Positions 35,290-46,499 of a stretch of DNA of 64,000 nucleotides are shown in pieces. The stretch spans positions 16,425 to 80,424 of the forward strand of contig VTPC01008396.1 of NCBI GenBank assembly GCA_011009095.1. The letters are read 5' to 3'. The DNA is from Ignelater luminosus. Taxonomy: Eukaryota > Arthropoda > Insecta > Coleoptera > Elateridae. Within the stretch, counting starts at the first letter, position 1; each line of letters begins with the position of its first letter. The notes under the pieces are model-generated. The model ran no database searches. It was given only the letters and a program-made list of their open reading frames with translations, and was not told the origin of the DNA. The position numbers and the translations under genes were made by a program.

Positions 35290-35710
35290 GCACGACCCAA
35301 AATTGTAGACCGACCCAGCCCAGTACGACTGGTACCGGTGATTTCTTGATCGCCCCGAAATACCCGAACGACTAGAATGGTTCGAAAGGCCCGAACGACC
35401 CTATAAGGCTCAGCAGCGCCCCAAAAGGCCTAAGCGGCCCGAGAGGCCTCAAAAACGCGATAGGTTTTTAAAGTGAAGCCCGGCATGACCTAAGCCTGAT
35501 CTTTTTACCGGGACTCGCAAAGACCTGACCAAGAAACCCGTCCCGTCTACGGTGCAGTATAAAAATCCCCCTCTTCGGTGTAATATGAAAATTATACTCG
35601 CCCTAAGAACGATAGAGGCGAGTGGCCCAAACAGTCCGACAGATTCAAGAGACCTAAACGGTCTGAGAGAACCGAACAGCCTGACAGACCAGAACGATCC
35701 GACCCCACAT
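35290..35710. repeat. Degenerate GC-rich decamer minisatellite, block 3
   Basis: The same GGCCCGAACGACC phrasing as at 3965-4250 and 5140-5320 recurs, introduced by ACCGGTGATTTCTTGATCGC and interrupted near 35550-35600 by GCAGTATAAAAATCCCCCTC phrases like those at 4250-4560. So the order of repeat types is shared between loci 31 kb apart. The minus-strand 92-codon frame is a by-product. Confidence 0.65.
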
Positions 35711-37079
35711 TGAGACGAAATCGTCAAAAACCGGATAATGGAGAAAAAATAGTTATATAAATATTCAGGTTTGGCATATTTTCTTGTTTTACATACAAGT
35801 ATCTATCTAAAAATATATTTGCATTGTACATTTCAATTGTTTATACCATTCAAAATATTTGATGAAATTAAAGTATTGAGCAAGTAGCAAAGCTGTATCA
35901 ATTCGACACAGATTCGTTTAAAAAACTCTCTGATAAAAAATAAACAAAAACGAAAGCTGGGTGTCTCAAAACATATTAACTGACTTTTAAACTTTATGTT
36001 AATACTAATCTCATATCTAAAAATTATTTAAAAACGCATAATTAATATAATTAAGTCGATGAACTCAAGTGAATTCAAAGTCCAATATTTCAAACTCTCA
36101 AAAAGTTTTTTCTCCAAGATTCCCCAAGCTGTACTACGCCAATTTGTAAAGGAAGAAGATATTGTTAGTTAAGATTAGTTCAGAGCGGCTCACACGTTGC
36201 GTGCCGCATGCATTATTTCTCTATTAAAACAAATGAAAGCTGTGATTGTTTATGAAAATAGTAAAAATAATAAAAAAATTATTGAGTGCTCCTTTCTTTT
36301 TGACTGACACCGTATATACTCGTATACATATATACCGGGTGGCCCAAATGTCTGGAAACGATTAAATATCTCGAGAAATACTCAGATTAGAAAGTTACGA
36401 AATACGTGTTTTTTTCTTTTCAAAGATCTATTTAAACATGGCACGTGAAAACCACCCCCACCCCCACTTGGGGGTGGAGTGAGAGGTAGTTTTAAAAATT
36501 TAAATGGGAACCCCCAATTTGTTTTGTAGTTTTTTATCCTCTATCGAAGATTGTTTATGGACATGAAAAACCATCCTACCCCCACACTTTTACGAGGGTT
36601 GGGAGAAATAATAATATTCCTTTTCTCTGGCGACCCTGAAGATGACGGAGAAAATATTATGGTTGTTGCTCATCAATTTAAGAAATGAGAAAACAAAAAT
36701 TGTTTGGAAAATGTGGGTATTACCCGATTAACCCGACCAACCTGCTGACGTCAGATACTTGACCCGGGTATATTACCAGGTTGAATTTCCGAAAACGCCT
36801 TTTATTTTATGTTGGAAACAGTGGTAGAAGTGAGGCGGTATGCGGTGGTACGGCATACCCGTACTTTTTATATTTTTTCTGAATATACCTCAACTTATTT
36901 CTATAGAAATACCATACCGGTATGCGTTTGTAGCGACTCGAACGATGACACTGTGACTTACTTTTGTTTCATAATTTTGTTCTATATTAGAATCTTCCAT
37001 GATAAATGCGGTTCTTTATCGGTTTTCGCTTTTCCTTCTGTCATTTTAGTCTTCTGTCTAGTTTTGCCATTTTCGAAAG

Positions 37080-38080
37080 AATAGTGCAATCAATGATGTG
37101 TTGAATGCAATTAAAAGCATCGGTCACTTCAAAATATTTTTCTACAAATTGCATAGTGTGTATAGTGCCTCGCTAAAAATGCAGCACGAATTAAAACAAT
37201 GTGCAGCGAATTTAGCCATTTAACTGTATTCTATACGAGGTATACTTAAGTTTAAGATCTGTTAAAGCTGTATGGAACATCTACGGAATTCTGTATCGGC
37301 ATTTTGACAATGCTTCTAAAGATTTTTCAAGACAGAGTAAAGAGAGATGCTTCTTTTCCGGATTAAGGGAAAGATTAACCCAAATAGGATTTGTCCATAA
37401 TTTAGGCCTGTTGTATGCTGCTCTTTCAGAACTTTCGTAATCATCTTTAAAATTACAAGAACGAGGAAAAACTTTTCCTGGTGCTCATACCTCGTGTGAT
37501 GAAATCAATGATACAAAATCTGGGTTCATACTTCAGAGAAGGAGAAAGGTTCATATCCATACTTGAATTTAGTGGTGTGAAACTGCACGATAGTAGAAAA
37601 GTGAAAAAAATAAACAGCGCACAATTTTATAGAAGTTTAGCGGAAACTTTTGTCACACAAATCTGGAATGGAATCTCACATTTTAGATGATTGTGATGAT
37701 TTTATAAAAGCATTGAAAATATTTGACCGTAATCAGTAGCCACAGGAAATTAATTTAAGGTACGGGGAAGAGGAATTTAAACAGTAGTGTGAAAGGTTTT
37801 GACTAACCGGCCATGACTATATACGAAGTTTTAGGGACTACGTAGAATTCAGTAAAGTATCCAAACCTATAAGTTTACTAGTGAAGACTGTCAATACCTT
37901 AGTTGTATCTACTTCCTAATGTGAACAAATATTTAGTGCAATAAACATCGTTGACTCTGATTTGAGGAATAAACTGAATGTGGCCACAGTGTTTTCAATA
38001 TTATTTATAAAATGTGTTGAACTGCGCTTTATTTGTTCAACCCTGGAGAATACGTCAACATATGGATCTTATCAGAACAA
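37080..38080 (+). pseudogene. Decayed hAT transposase (KIAA1586/ZMYM-like), copy 1
   Basis: Broken plus-strand frames carry hAT features. These are KLHSVYSASLKMQHELKQCA near 37140, LREKLTQIGFVHNLGLLYAA with LSELS near 37370, a 69-codon frame at 37481-37690 starting MLIPRVMKSMIQNLGSYF, and near 37875 LLVKTVNTLVVSTS then CEQIFSAINIVDSDLRNKLN. The last is the C-terminal dimerisation block (S-C-E-x-x-F-S-x-L...D-L-R-N-R-L). Stops interrupt every part. A CGGTATGCGGTGGTACGGCAT segment near 36835 resembles hAT terminal sequence, but no matching right end was found. Confidence 0.7.
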
Positions 38081-38344
38081 TGGCATGCTGACTAATCAGA
38101 GTGTAGTGCCCGTCAACTACCTAGTTTGATGTCCTACTATCAAGCCATATGGAACCATCTTTAGTGATTGTTTTTCTTTTCTTTTTCTGTTAATCGATAG
38201 AAAATTTGGTTGCTGGTTTATTAAATTTATTATTCGGTATATGTAACCCTTACTGAAGAAATCCGCCTTATAGCGAAAGTTTTAGGTACTATTTAGTTTT
38301 TATCTCGAATATCTTCTTTTTCTTCGTATCTTCTTGTTAAGGGA

Positions 38345-39232
38345 GCTGTAGTCATTGTTAGCTTTTTCTTGTGGCTTTTCTCAATATTTCTTTCCATCGT
38401 GCTCTGTTGTTCGCTTCCCTGCTAGCTTTTTGTACAAATAAGTTTGTAGCTACTTTTATTTGGTCGCTCCATCTTTTTGGTGATCTTCCTCTTGGCCTGG
38501 AACCTTCTATCTTCCCATACACAACTAATCGCTCTATGTTGTCAGGGTTCCTCCTAGATATGTCGCCAAAAAATTTTATGATTCTTGAGTCTTTGGTTTC
38601 ACCAACCGTTGCGGTTCATTAATGTCTTCCAGGATTGACTGATTTGTTCTCCTTGCTGTCCAGGAAACACGAAGTATTCGTCTCCAGCATCACATTCCTG
38701 TTTTTCTTGCGCTTTAAGGATCCACGATTCAACACCGTACAGCAGCATGGGAAATATTAATGTTTTAATTACTTGTTTTTTGGTGTTCACCGTTATGTCA
38801 CTGTCCATCGATGTTTTTTGGAGGTCCTTGGCTGTTCTTTTGGCCATCTCGCATCTTCGTTTAACTTCATCTGTACATCCTTCGTTATTATTTATTAGTG
38901 CTCCGAGATATACAAAGGTGTTTACTACTTGGCATTGTCCTATTTGCGTTATATCTGGTCGGTTGTTATTTCTTCTGTCTACTATCATAATTTTAATCCT
39001 TTCTTGGTTCACAGCAAATCCATACTCATTACTAGTTATTTCTAATCGGGTTATAAGTTTTTCTAGTTCTTCTTTTGTGTGTGCTAGTAACGCAGTATTG
39101 TCCGCGTATCGCAAGTTACTGATTTTAATGTCACCAACCGAAATGTCTCCTGTCCAATTTTCCAAGGTTTTTCTCATAATATGTTCTCTATATGCATATA
39201 TTAAATATCTGCTGACCATCTATTTTACTCTA
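38345..39232 (-). pseudogene. RTE/BovB-like reverse transcriptase C-terminal fragment, copy 1
   Basis: A 206-codon minus-strand frame (39219-38599) reads MVSRYLIYAYREHIMRK, NLRYADNTALLAHTKEELEK, NTFVYLGALINNNEGCTDEV, KRRCEMAKRTAKDLQK and LIFPMLLYGVESWILKAQEK, the hallmark palm-to-thumb blocks of RTE/BovB elements. After a frame break it continues with ERLVVYGKIEGSRPRGRSPK, RWSDQIKVATN and ARWKEILRKATRKS before a stop near 38353. The catalytic YADD box is YADN here but YADD in copy 2. Sequence upstream of 39232 lacks the rest of the RT and the endonuclease, so the element is 5'-truncated. The 264-codon plus-strand frame opposite it is a shadow. Confidence 0.85.
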
Positions 39233-39305
39233 AAGTTGATTCGAGCTCGCTATTTGATTTTTGACATAAGGTCGAAGAAGGTCATATACACATATTACGT
39301 GCATA

Positions 39306-39540
39306 CAGGGCCGAATCTACCATCACGCAAAATACGCAGTTGCGTGGGGCCCATCACTCTGAGGGGCCCACCAGCCCCCTTCAATTTTGAGTTTCATATA
39401 GGGGAGATCCCCCAGGAAAGTTCCACCAAATCATATGTGGGGGGCAAGGAAGTTCCACAAAGTAATTGTATGCGGGGGTCTCCTAAGAACCCACTAACTG
39501 TAGGTTGCGTAGAGCCCACAAAGAGGTTAATACGGCACTG
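39306..39540. mobile_element. 235-bp hAT-like MITE, copy 1
   Basis: It starts CAGGGCCGAATCTACC and ends GGTTAATACGGCACTG, a 16-bp imperfect terminal inverted repeat of the hAT type. Flanking octamers CGTGCATA and AGTCCATA agree at six of eight positions. The interior is GC-rich with GGGGCCC phrases. Confidence 0.65.
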
Positions 39541-40224
39541 AGTCCATACCGATAAAAAATATTTGCCACTTTGACCACTGGTTGGAAATGCAAAAAAGTA
39601 ACACTTTAGAAAGACCGATAAGTTAGACAGAGCTCTTTTCGTGTATGTAATTATAGAATTTGTTTACCTGTAGATAATTGTTTGAAGGTTTGAATACAAA
39701 TTAAATCTGTTTATCTTTTGATTGCTTTGTTCATTTAATTTTCCTACAATAAAGAAATCTGATCTTTCTACTCATTTTATAAGGTCAATTTAGATGCTGT
39801 TGCAAATTTAGATGTTTTGTTTATACAGCGATTATAAATACATATTTTAAAAAATGTTTCGTATATCAAATTTTACACCATTCTTTTTTTTGCTTTGTTT
39901 TTAATACATATATTTGTTAAAAAATATTTTGTTGTTTGGCTGTTTGATTGGAGTACTTTCAGATAAAGATGAGCTGTAAACCATTAGGAGTTTGACAATC
40001 TCTGAGGCCGTCATTCAGGTCTTGGAGTTCTTGGTGTCTAAGCATTACCAAGTTACTAAGTCTAAGGGAGGCTCAGTATACCGCGTGTACCATTTGAGTT
40101 TATTTCCGTTAAACGCAAAGAAAGGCTATTGAGTTTTACTAAGTTTACCAAAACTTCCATATACTAGACATATGGCGAGGTTTTACTATTCGGAGACAAA
40201 TGACTATCATTATTAGCGCCGAGC

Positions 40225-40624
40225 NNNNNNNNNNNNNNNNNNNNNNNNNNNNNNNNNNNNNNNNNNNNNNNNNNNNNNNNNNNNNNNNNNNNNNNNNNNN
40301 NNNNNNNNNNNNNNNNNNNNNNNNNNNNNNNNNNNNNNNNNNNNNNNNNNNNNNNNNNNNNNNNNNNNNNNNNNNNNNNNNNNNNNNNNNNNNNNNNNNN
40401 NNNNNNNNNNNNNNNNNNNNNNNNNNNNNNNNNNNNNNNNNNNNNNNNNNNNNNNNNNNNNNNNNNNNNNNNNNNNNNNNNNNNNNNNNNNNNNNNNNNN
40501 NNNNNNNNNNNNNNNNNNNNNNNNNNNNNNNNNNNNNNNNNNNNNNNNNNNNNNNNNNNNNNNNNNNNNNNNNNNNNNNNNNNNNNNNNNNNNNNNNNNN
40601 NNNNNNNNNNNNNNNNNNNNNNNN
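40225..40624. other. Assembly gap of 400 Ns
   Basis: Exactly 400 undetermined bases. The two copies of the 4.2-kb segment abut it on each side. Reading frames through the Ns are meaningless. Confidence 1.
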
Positions 40625-41714
40625 AACGCATAATTAATATAATTAAGTCGATGAACTCAAGTGAATTCAAAATCCAATATTTCAAACTCTCAAAAAGTTT
40701 TTTCTCCAAGATTCTCCAAGCTGTACTACGCCAATTGGTAAAGGAAGATATGTACTTTTTAGAAATATAAGATCTGTATTCCCCTTCGTCCCTTTTTGTA
40801 AGATATTATTAGTTAAGATTAGTGCAGAGCGGCTCACACGTTGCGTGGCGCATGCATTATTTCTCTAATAAAACAAATGAAAGCTGTGATTGTTTATGAA
40901 AATAGTAAAAATAATAAAAAAGTTATTGAGTGCTCCTTTTTTATGACTGACACCGTATATACTCGTATACATATATACCGGGTGGCCCAAAAGTCTGGAA
41001 ACGATTAAATATCTCGAGAAATTCTCAGATTAGAAAGTTACGAAATACGTGTTGTTTTCTTTTCAAAGATCTATTTAAACATGACACGTAAAAACCACCC
41101 CCACTCCCACTTGGGGGTGGAGTAAGAGGTAGTTTTAAAAATTTAAATGGGAACCCCCAATTTGTTTTGTAGTTTTTTACCCTCTATCGAAGATTGTTTA
41201 TGGACATAAAAAACCATCCTACCCCCACACTTTTACGAGGGTTGGGAGAAATAATAATATTCTTTTTCTCTGGCGACCCTGAAGATGACGGAGAAAATAT
41301 TATGGTTGTTGCTCATCAATTTAAGAAATGAGAAAACAAAAATTGTTTGGAAAATGTGGGTATTACCCGATTAACCCGACCAACCTGCTGACGTCAGATA
41401 CTTGACCCGGGTATATTACCAGGTTGAATTTCCGAAAACGCCTCTTATTTTATGTTGGAAACAGTGGTAGAAGTGAGGCCGGTATACGGTGGTATGGCAT
41501 ACCGGTACTTTTTAAATTTTTTCTGAACAGACCTAAACTTATTTCTATAGAAATACCATACCGGTATGCGTTTGTAGCGACTCGAACGATGAAACTCTAA
41601 CTTACTTTTGTTTCATAATTTTGTTCTATATTAGAATCTTCCATGATAAATGCGGTTCTTTATCGGTTTTCGCTTTTCCTTCTGTCATTCTAGTTTTGCC
41701 ATTTTCGAAAGGAT

Positions 41715-42730
41715 AGTGCAATCAATGATGTGTTAAATGCAATTGAAAGCATCGATCACTTAAAAATATTTTTCGACAAATTGCATAGTGTGTATAGTGC
41801 CTCGCTAAAAATGCAGCACGAATTAAAACAATGTGCAGCGAATTTAGCCATTTAACTGTATTATATAGGAGGTATACTTAAGTTTAAGATCTGTTAAAGC
41901 TGTATGGAACATCTACGGAACTCTGTATCGGCATTTTGACAATGCTTCTAAAGATTTTTCAAGGCAGAGTAAAGAGAGATGCTCCTTTTCCGGATTAAGG
42001 GAAAGATTAACCAAAATAGGATTTGTCCATAATTTAGGCCTGTTGTATGATGCTCTTTCAGAACTTTCGTAATCATCTTTAAAATTACAAGAACGAGGAA
42101 AAACTCTTCCTGGTGCTCATACCTCGTGTGATGGAATCAATGATACAGAATCTGGGTTCATACTTCAGAGAAGCAGAAAGGTTAATATCCATACTTGAAT
42201 TTAGTGGTGTGAAACTGCACGATAGTAGAAAAGTGAAAAAAATAAACAGCGCACAGTTTTATCAAAGTTTAGCGGAAACTTTCACCAGCGTGTGCTAAGG
42301 TTTTTTTGTCACACAAATCTGGAATGGAATCTCACATTTTAGATGATTGTGATGATTTTATAAGAGCATTGAAAATATTTGACTGTAATCAGTAGCCACA
42401 GGAAGTTAATTTAAGGTACGGGGAAGAGGAATTTAAACAGTAGTGTGAAAGGTTTTCACTAACCGGCCATGACTATATAGGAAGTTTTAGGGACTACGTA
42501 GAATTCAGTAAAGTATCCAAACCTATAAGTTTACTAGTGAAGACTGTCAATACCTTAGTTATATCTACTGCCTAATGTGAACAAATATTCAGTGCAATAA
42601 ACATCGTTGACTCTGATTTGAGGAATAAACTGAAAGTGGCCACAGTGTTTTCAATATTATTTATAAAATGTGTTGAACTGCGCTTTATTTGTTCAACCCT
42701 GGAGAATACGTCAACATATGGATCTTATCA
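41715..42730 (+). pseudogene. Decayed hAT transposase, copy 2
   Basis: Same remnant as at 37080-38080, with the same stops and a few different ones. The 61-codon frame at 42113-42298 starts MLIPRVMESMIQNLGSYF and ends early because of an inserted ACCAGCGTGTGCTAAGG near 42283 that copy 1 lacks. The dimerisation block is near 42575. Confidence 0.7.
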
Positions 42731-42994
42731 GAACAATGGCATGCTGACTATTCAGAGTGTAGTGCCCGTCAACTACCTAGTTTGACGTACTACTATCAAG
42801 CCATATGGAACCATCTTTAGTGATTGTTTTTCTTTTCTTTTTCTGTTTAATCGATAGAAAATTTGTTTGCTGGTTTATTAAATTTATTATTCGGTATATG
42901 TAACGCTTACTGAAGAAATCCGCCTTATGACGACAGTTTTAGGTACTATTTAGTTTTTATCTCGAATATCTTCTTTTTCTTCGTATCTTCTTGT

Positions 42995-43874
42995 CAAGGG
43001 AGCTGTGGTCATTGTTAGCTTTTTCTTGTGGCTTTTCTTATTATTTCTTTCCATCGTGCTCTGTTGTTCGCTTCCCTGCTAGCTTTTTGTACAAATAAGT
43101 TTGTAGCTACTTTTATTTGGTCTGGAACCTTCTATCTTCCCATACACAACTAATCGCTCTATGTTGTCAGGGTTCCTCCTAGTTATGTCGCCAAAAAATT
43201 TCATGATTCTGGAGTCTTTGGTTTCACCTAACCGTTGTGGTTCATTAATGTCTTCCAGGATTGACTGATTTGTTCTCCTTGCTGTCCAGGGAACACGAAG
43301 TATTCGTCTCCAGCATCACATTCCTGTTGCGTCAATCTTCCTTTTTTCTTGCGCTTTAAGGATCCACGATTCAGCACCGTACAGCAGCATGGGAAATATT
43401 AATGTTTTAATTACTTGTTTTTTGGTGTTCACCGTTATGTCACTGTCCATCGATGTTTTTTGGAGGTCCTTGGCTGCTCTTTTGGCCATCTCGCATCTTC
43501 GTTTAACTTCATCTGTACATCCTTCGCTATTATTTATTAGTGCTCCGAGATATACAAAGGTGTTTACTACTTGGCATTGTCCTATTTGCGTTATGTCTGG
43601 TCGGTTGCTATTTCTTCTGTCTACTATCACAATTTTGATCTTTTCTTGGTTCACAGCAAATTCATACTCATTACTAGTTATTTCTAATCGGGTTATAAGT
43701 TTTTCTAGTTCTTCTTTTGCGTGTGCTAGTAATGCAGTATCGTCCGCGTATCGCAAGTTACTGGTTTTAATGTCACCACCCGAAATGCCTTCTGTCCAAT
43801 TTTTCAAGTATCTTCTCATAGTATGTTCTCTATATACATATATTAAATATCTGCTGACCATCTATTTTACACTA
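42995..43874 (-). pseudogene. RTE/BovB-like reverse transcriptase C-terminal fragment, copy 2
   Basis: The minus-strand frame 43861-43316 reads MVSRYLIYVYREHTMRR and NLRYADDTALLAHAKEELEK, with the catalytic YADD box intact, then KRRCEMAKRAAKDLQK and MLLYGAESWILKAQEKRK. Like copy 1 it is 5'-truncated. It also lacks about 32 bases in the C-terminal GSRPRGRSPKRWSDQ region, which breaks the frame there. Confidence 0.85.
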
Positions 43875-43947
43875 AAGTTGATTAGAGCTCGCTATTTGAT
43901 TTTTGACATAAGATCGAAGAAGGTCACATACACATATTACGTGCATA

Positions 43948-44186
43948 CAGGGCCGAATCTACCATCACGCAAAATACGCAGTTGCGTGGGACCCATCACT
44001 CTGAGAGGCCCACCAGCCCCTTTCAATTTTCAGTTTCATATAGGGGAGATCCCCCAGGGAAGTTCCACCAAATTATATGTGGGGGGGAGGCAAGGAAGTT
44101 CCACAAAGTAATCGTATGCTGGGCTCTCCTAAGAACCCACTAACTGTAGGTTGCGTAGAGCCCACAAAGAGGTTAATACGGCACTG
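43948..44186. mobile_element. 239-bp hAT-like MITE, copy 2
   Basis: Counterpart of 39306-39540 with the same ends (CAGGGCCGAATCTACC and GGTTAATACGGCACTG) and the same flanking octamers. It is therefore part of the duplicated segment, not an independent insertion. Confidence 0.65.
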
Positions 44187-44849
44187 AGTCCATACCGGTA
44201 AAAAATATTTGCCACTTTGACCACTGGTTGGAAATGCAAAAAAGTAACACTTTAGAAAGACCGATAAGTTAGACAGAGCTCTTTTCGTGTATGTAATTAC
44301 AGAATTTGTTTACTTGCAGATAATTGTTTGAAGGTTTGAATACAAATTAAATCTGTTTATCTTTTGATTGCTTTGTTCATTTAATTTTCCTACAATAAAG
44401 GAATTTGATCTTTCTACTCATTTTATAAGGTCAATTTAGATGCTGTTGCAAATTTAGATGTTTTGTTTATACAGCGATTATAAATACATATTTTAAAAAA
44501 CGTTTCGTATATCAAATTGTACACCATTCTTTTTTTTGCTTTGTTGTTAATACATATATTTGTTAAAAAATATTTTGTTGTTTAGCTGTTTGATTGGAGT
44601 ACTTTCAGATAAAGATGAGCTGTAAACCGTTAGGAGTTTGACAATCTCTCAGGCCGTCATTGAAGTCTTGGAGTTCTTGGTGTCTAAGCATTACCAAGTT
44701 ACTAAGTCTATGGGAGGCTCAGTATACCGCGTGTACCATTTGAGTTTATTTCCGTTAAACGCAAAGAAAGGCTATTGAGTTTTACTAAGTTTACCAAAAC
44801 TTCCATATACTAGACATATGGCAAGGTTTTACTATTCGGAGACAAATGA

Positions 44850-45740
44850 CTATCATTATTAGCGCCGAGCAATGTCGATCCATTTTCCTACTTTGTCTTC
44901 TGATGATAAATCGTCCACGAAGTACATATATCACCGAACCGCCCCAATCATAGGCTGCCGAGTTAGCTATGTGACAGTCGTAGTTTGTGTTGCGGGGAAA
45001 CTACCTCCCTGGTTTACTAATTCCTACTTCTTACGCAGCAATTTTTTTGCTGGGCAGTGCTGTGATCAACAAATACATCCAAGATTATTCTTTAACACAC
45101 CATATCAGCAAATAAACTTGATATTATTCAAGATAACCAAGGGGGTCTTGGTTTTTTAACATCAAATTTAGGACTATCTGGTGTGGATTTTAATCGTCTC
45201 AAAAGAAAATCATGCTCAGCGCATTCGTTTCAACACTAGTAGAAGCAGTAACTGAACCCTACTTAGATTCCACATAGCTAACGAGAATTGGCAATCATTA
45301 TCAAAGCCACTATTAGGGAAATACGTGCGGAGTATGTTTCAAATCCTCCTTCAGTCACAATAAAAAAATAGTTAAAATGAAGATAAAGGTCTATTAGATT
45401 ATCTTGCATTAAAATGTAACTTTTATAGCGATAATCACGGAGACGATAAAAAAGATTAAACATAATTATCTTCAAAATTTCCAAAACTTCTGCTTTACAA
45501 AGAATCATTTCAAAATGATCTAATCAATCTTTTTTCAGTTTGTAAAGATTATGAGCATTTCTATTCTGATTATTGAGCATATGCCGTTAGACATGTTTCA
45601 TTTTAGAGGGCATTGCTACTTATAAAATGAACCAACGCATAATAAAACTGACACAATTGATAATAAACTAAAAATTCCTAGAATAGATTGAGAATTGTTA
45701 ATGCAAGCATAATACCGGTTTAATTTTCAAATTCGGTACT
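44850..45740 (+). pseudogene. Decayed GMC oxidoreductase paralogue, C-terminal half
   Basis: The plus strand aligns in order with exon 3 of the intact GMC gene, in shifting frames with many stops. Clear matches are DNQGGLGFLTSNLG near 45135 (YLQGYGSLTTAA), ENWQSLSKPLLGKYV near 45281 (ENWQALLGSQYEKYV), FYSDNHGDDKK near 45423 (LYSDENDEDMK), ISKTSALQRI near 45475 (ISRTPAFQKI), VCKDYEHFYSDY near 45538 (ACKNYTHLSSDY) and LRIVNASIIPV near 45690 (LRVVDASVMPF). Weaker DNA-level similarity to the signature 2 region extends back to about 44950 and perhaps 44850. The catalytic His region is scrambled. No N-terminal half is seen; it may lie beyond the transposon-filled 4.2-kb segment or be lost. Confidence 0.85.
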
Positions 45741-45786
45741 ACATTAACATTTTGATTTTTAGAATACATAATAGGTATAGCATGAC

Positions 45787-46498
45787 TAAAATTGGACAAA
45801 TGCATATTTGCATGTTTTTATCTATGAAGGATATACAGTTAATTTTTAGATGGGAGCTCACTTCATTGTAGATGATCCAAATGATTAATTTGTTTTGCAT
45901 ACATGGCATAGGTAGCAGATTCTTAATATCAACGCATATATGAGGACTTAACAGCACAAAAATGCATATTTTAAACCATGTTAATCATTATAATATATTT
46001 CTTTTACAATTGCCCATTGATTTTAGTTTTAAAGCATATATTAAAGTAACATTGCATATTTCTTGCATATATTACCAAATCCCTATGGCGTATTTTAGAA
46101 CTCATATGCAGATTCTATGATATATCTACCCATTCCTAATAGAGCTGGACAAATGCATATTTGCGTGTTTTTATCTACAATGCACAGTAAAGTTTTAGTG
46201 TGTGAGCTTATTTCATTGTTTATTGTTCAGATAATTAATCTTATTTTGCATATATAGCATATATAACAAGTTTTTGGTCTGAGTAAGTATCTGGGAATTT
46301 AATAGTATGAAAAGGCATATTTTAGGCATTGCAAATTGTTTCTTTAATAAGTGTCAAGAGATCGTGATTTTTTTAAATTTTAGATTTTTTACAGCATATA
46401 TTGATGTAACATTGCATATTTCTAGCATATATTACTGTATTCTTATGGCATATTTGAATGCACATATGTATTTTTACAGCGTATCTGCCCAGTCTTAG
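45787..46498. repeat. 355-bp tandem duplication rich in TGCATATTT
   Basis: The segment starting GGACAAATGCATATTTGC at about 45790 is repeated from about 46146, with shared phrases GTTTTTATCTA, TAATTTGTTTTGCATA, TAACATTGCATATTT and GCATATATTAC. Each unit ends with a TATCTGCCCA-like phrase. The copies differ at perhaps a fifth of positions. The octamer GCATATTT or its complement appears about a dozen times across the pair. Confidence 0.8.
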
Positions 46499-46499
46499 A

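Larger units (their letters stand above)
36033..40224. repeat. 4.2-kb duplicated segment, copy 1 (left of the gap)
   Basis: This segment matches 40625-44870 along its whole length at a few percent divergence, with several indels. Copy 2 has an extra 50-60 bases near 40752 and a short insert near 42283; copy 1 has about 32 extra bases near 38465. Copy 1 ends GCGCCGAGC exactly at the run of Ns. Contents in order: a GGGGGTGG hairpin region, a hAT transposase remnant (plus), an RTE reverse transcriptase fragment (minus) and a hAT MITE. Confidence 0.95.
40625..44870. repeat. 4.2-kb duplicated segment, copy 2 (right of the gap)
   Basis: The match to 36033-40224 begins with the first base after the Ns (AACGCATAATTAATATAATT) and ends at GCGCCGAGC, the last bases before the gap in copy 1. 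Beyond 44870 copy 2 continues into the GMC pseudogene. Contents and order are as in copy 1. Confidence 0.95.

Noticed and set aside
38747-39541. 264-codon plus-strand open frame, and its counterpart at 43389-44111 (240 codons)
   Set aside because: Both are antisense to the RTE reverse transcriptase fragments and read into the adjacent MITE; the minus-strand frames carry the recognisable motifs.
40164-40709. Open frames spanning the run of Ns on both strands
   Set aside because: They exist only because N codons contain no stops.
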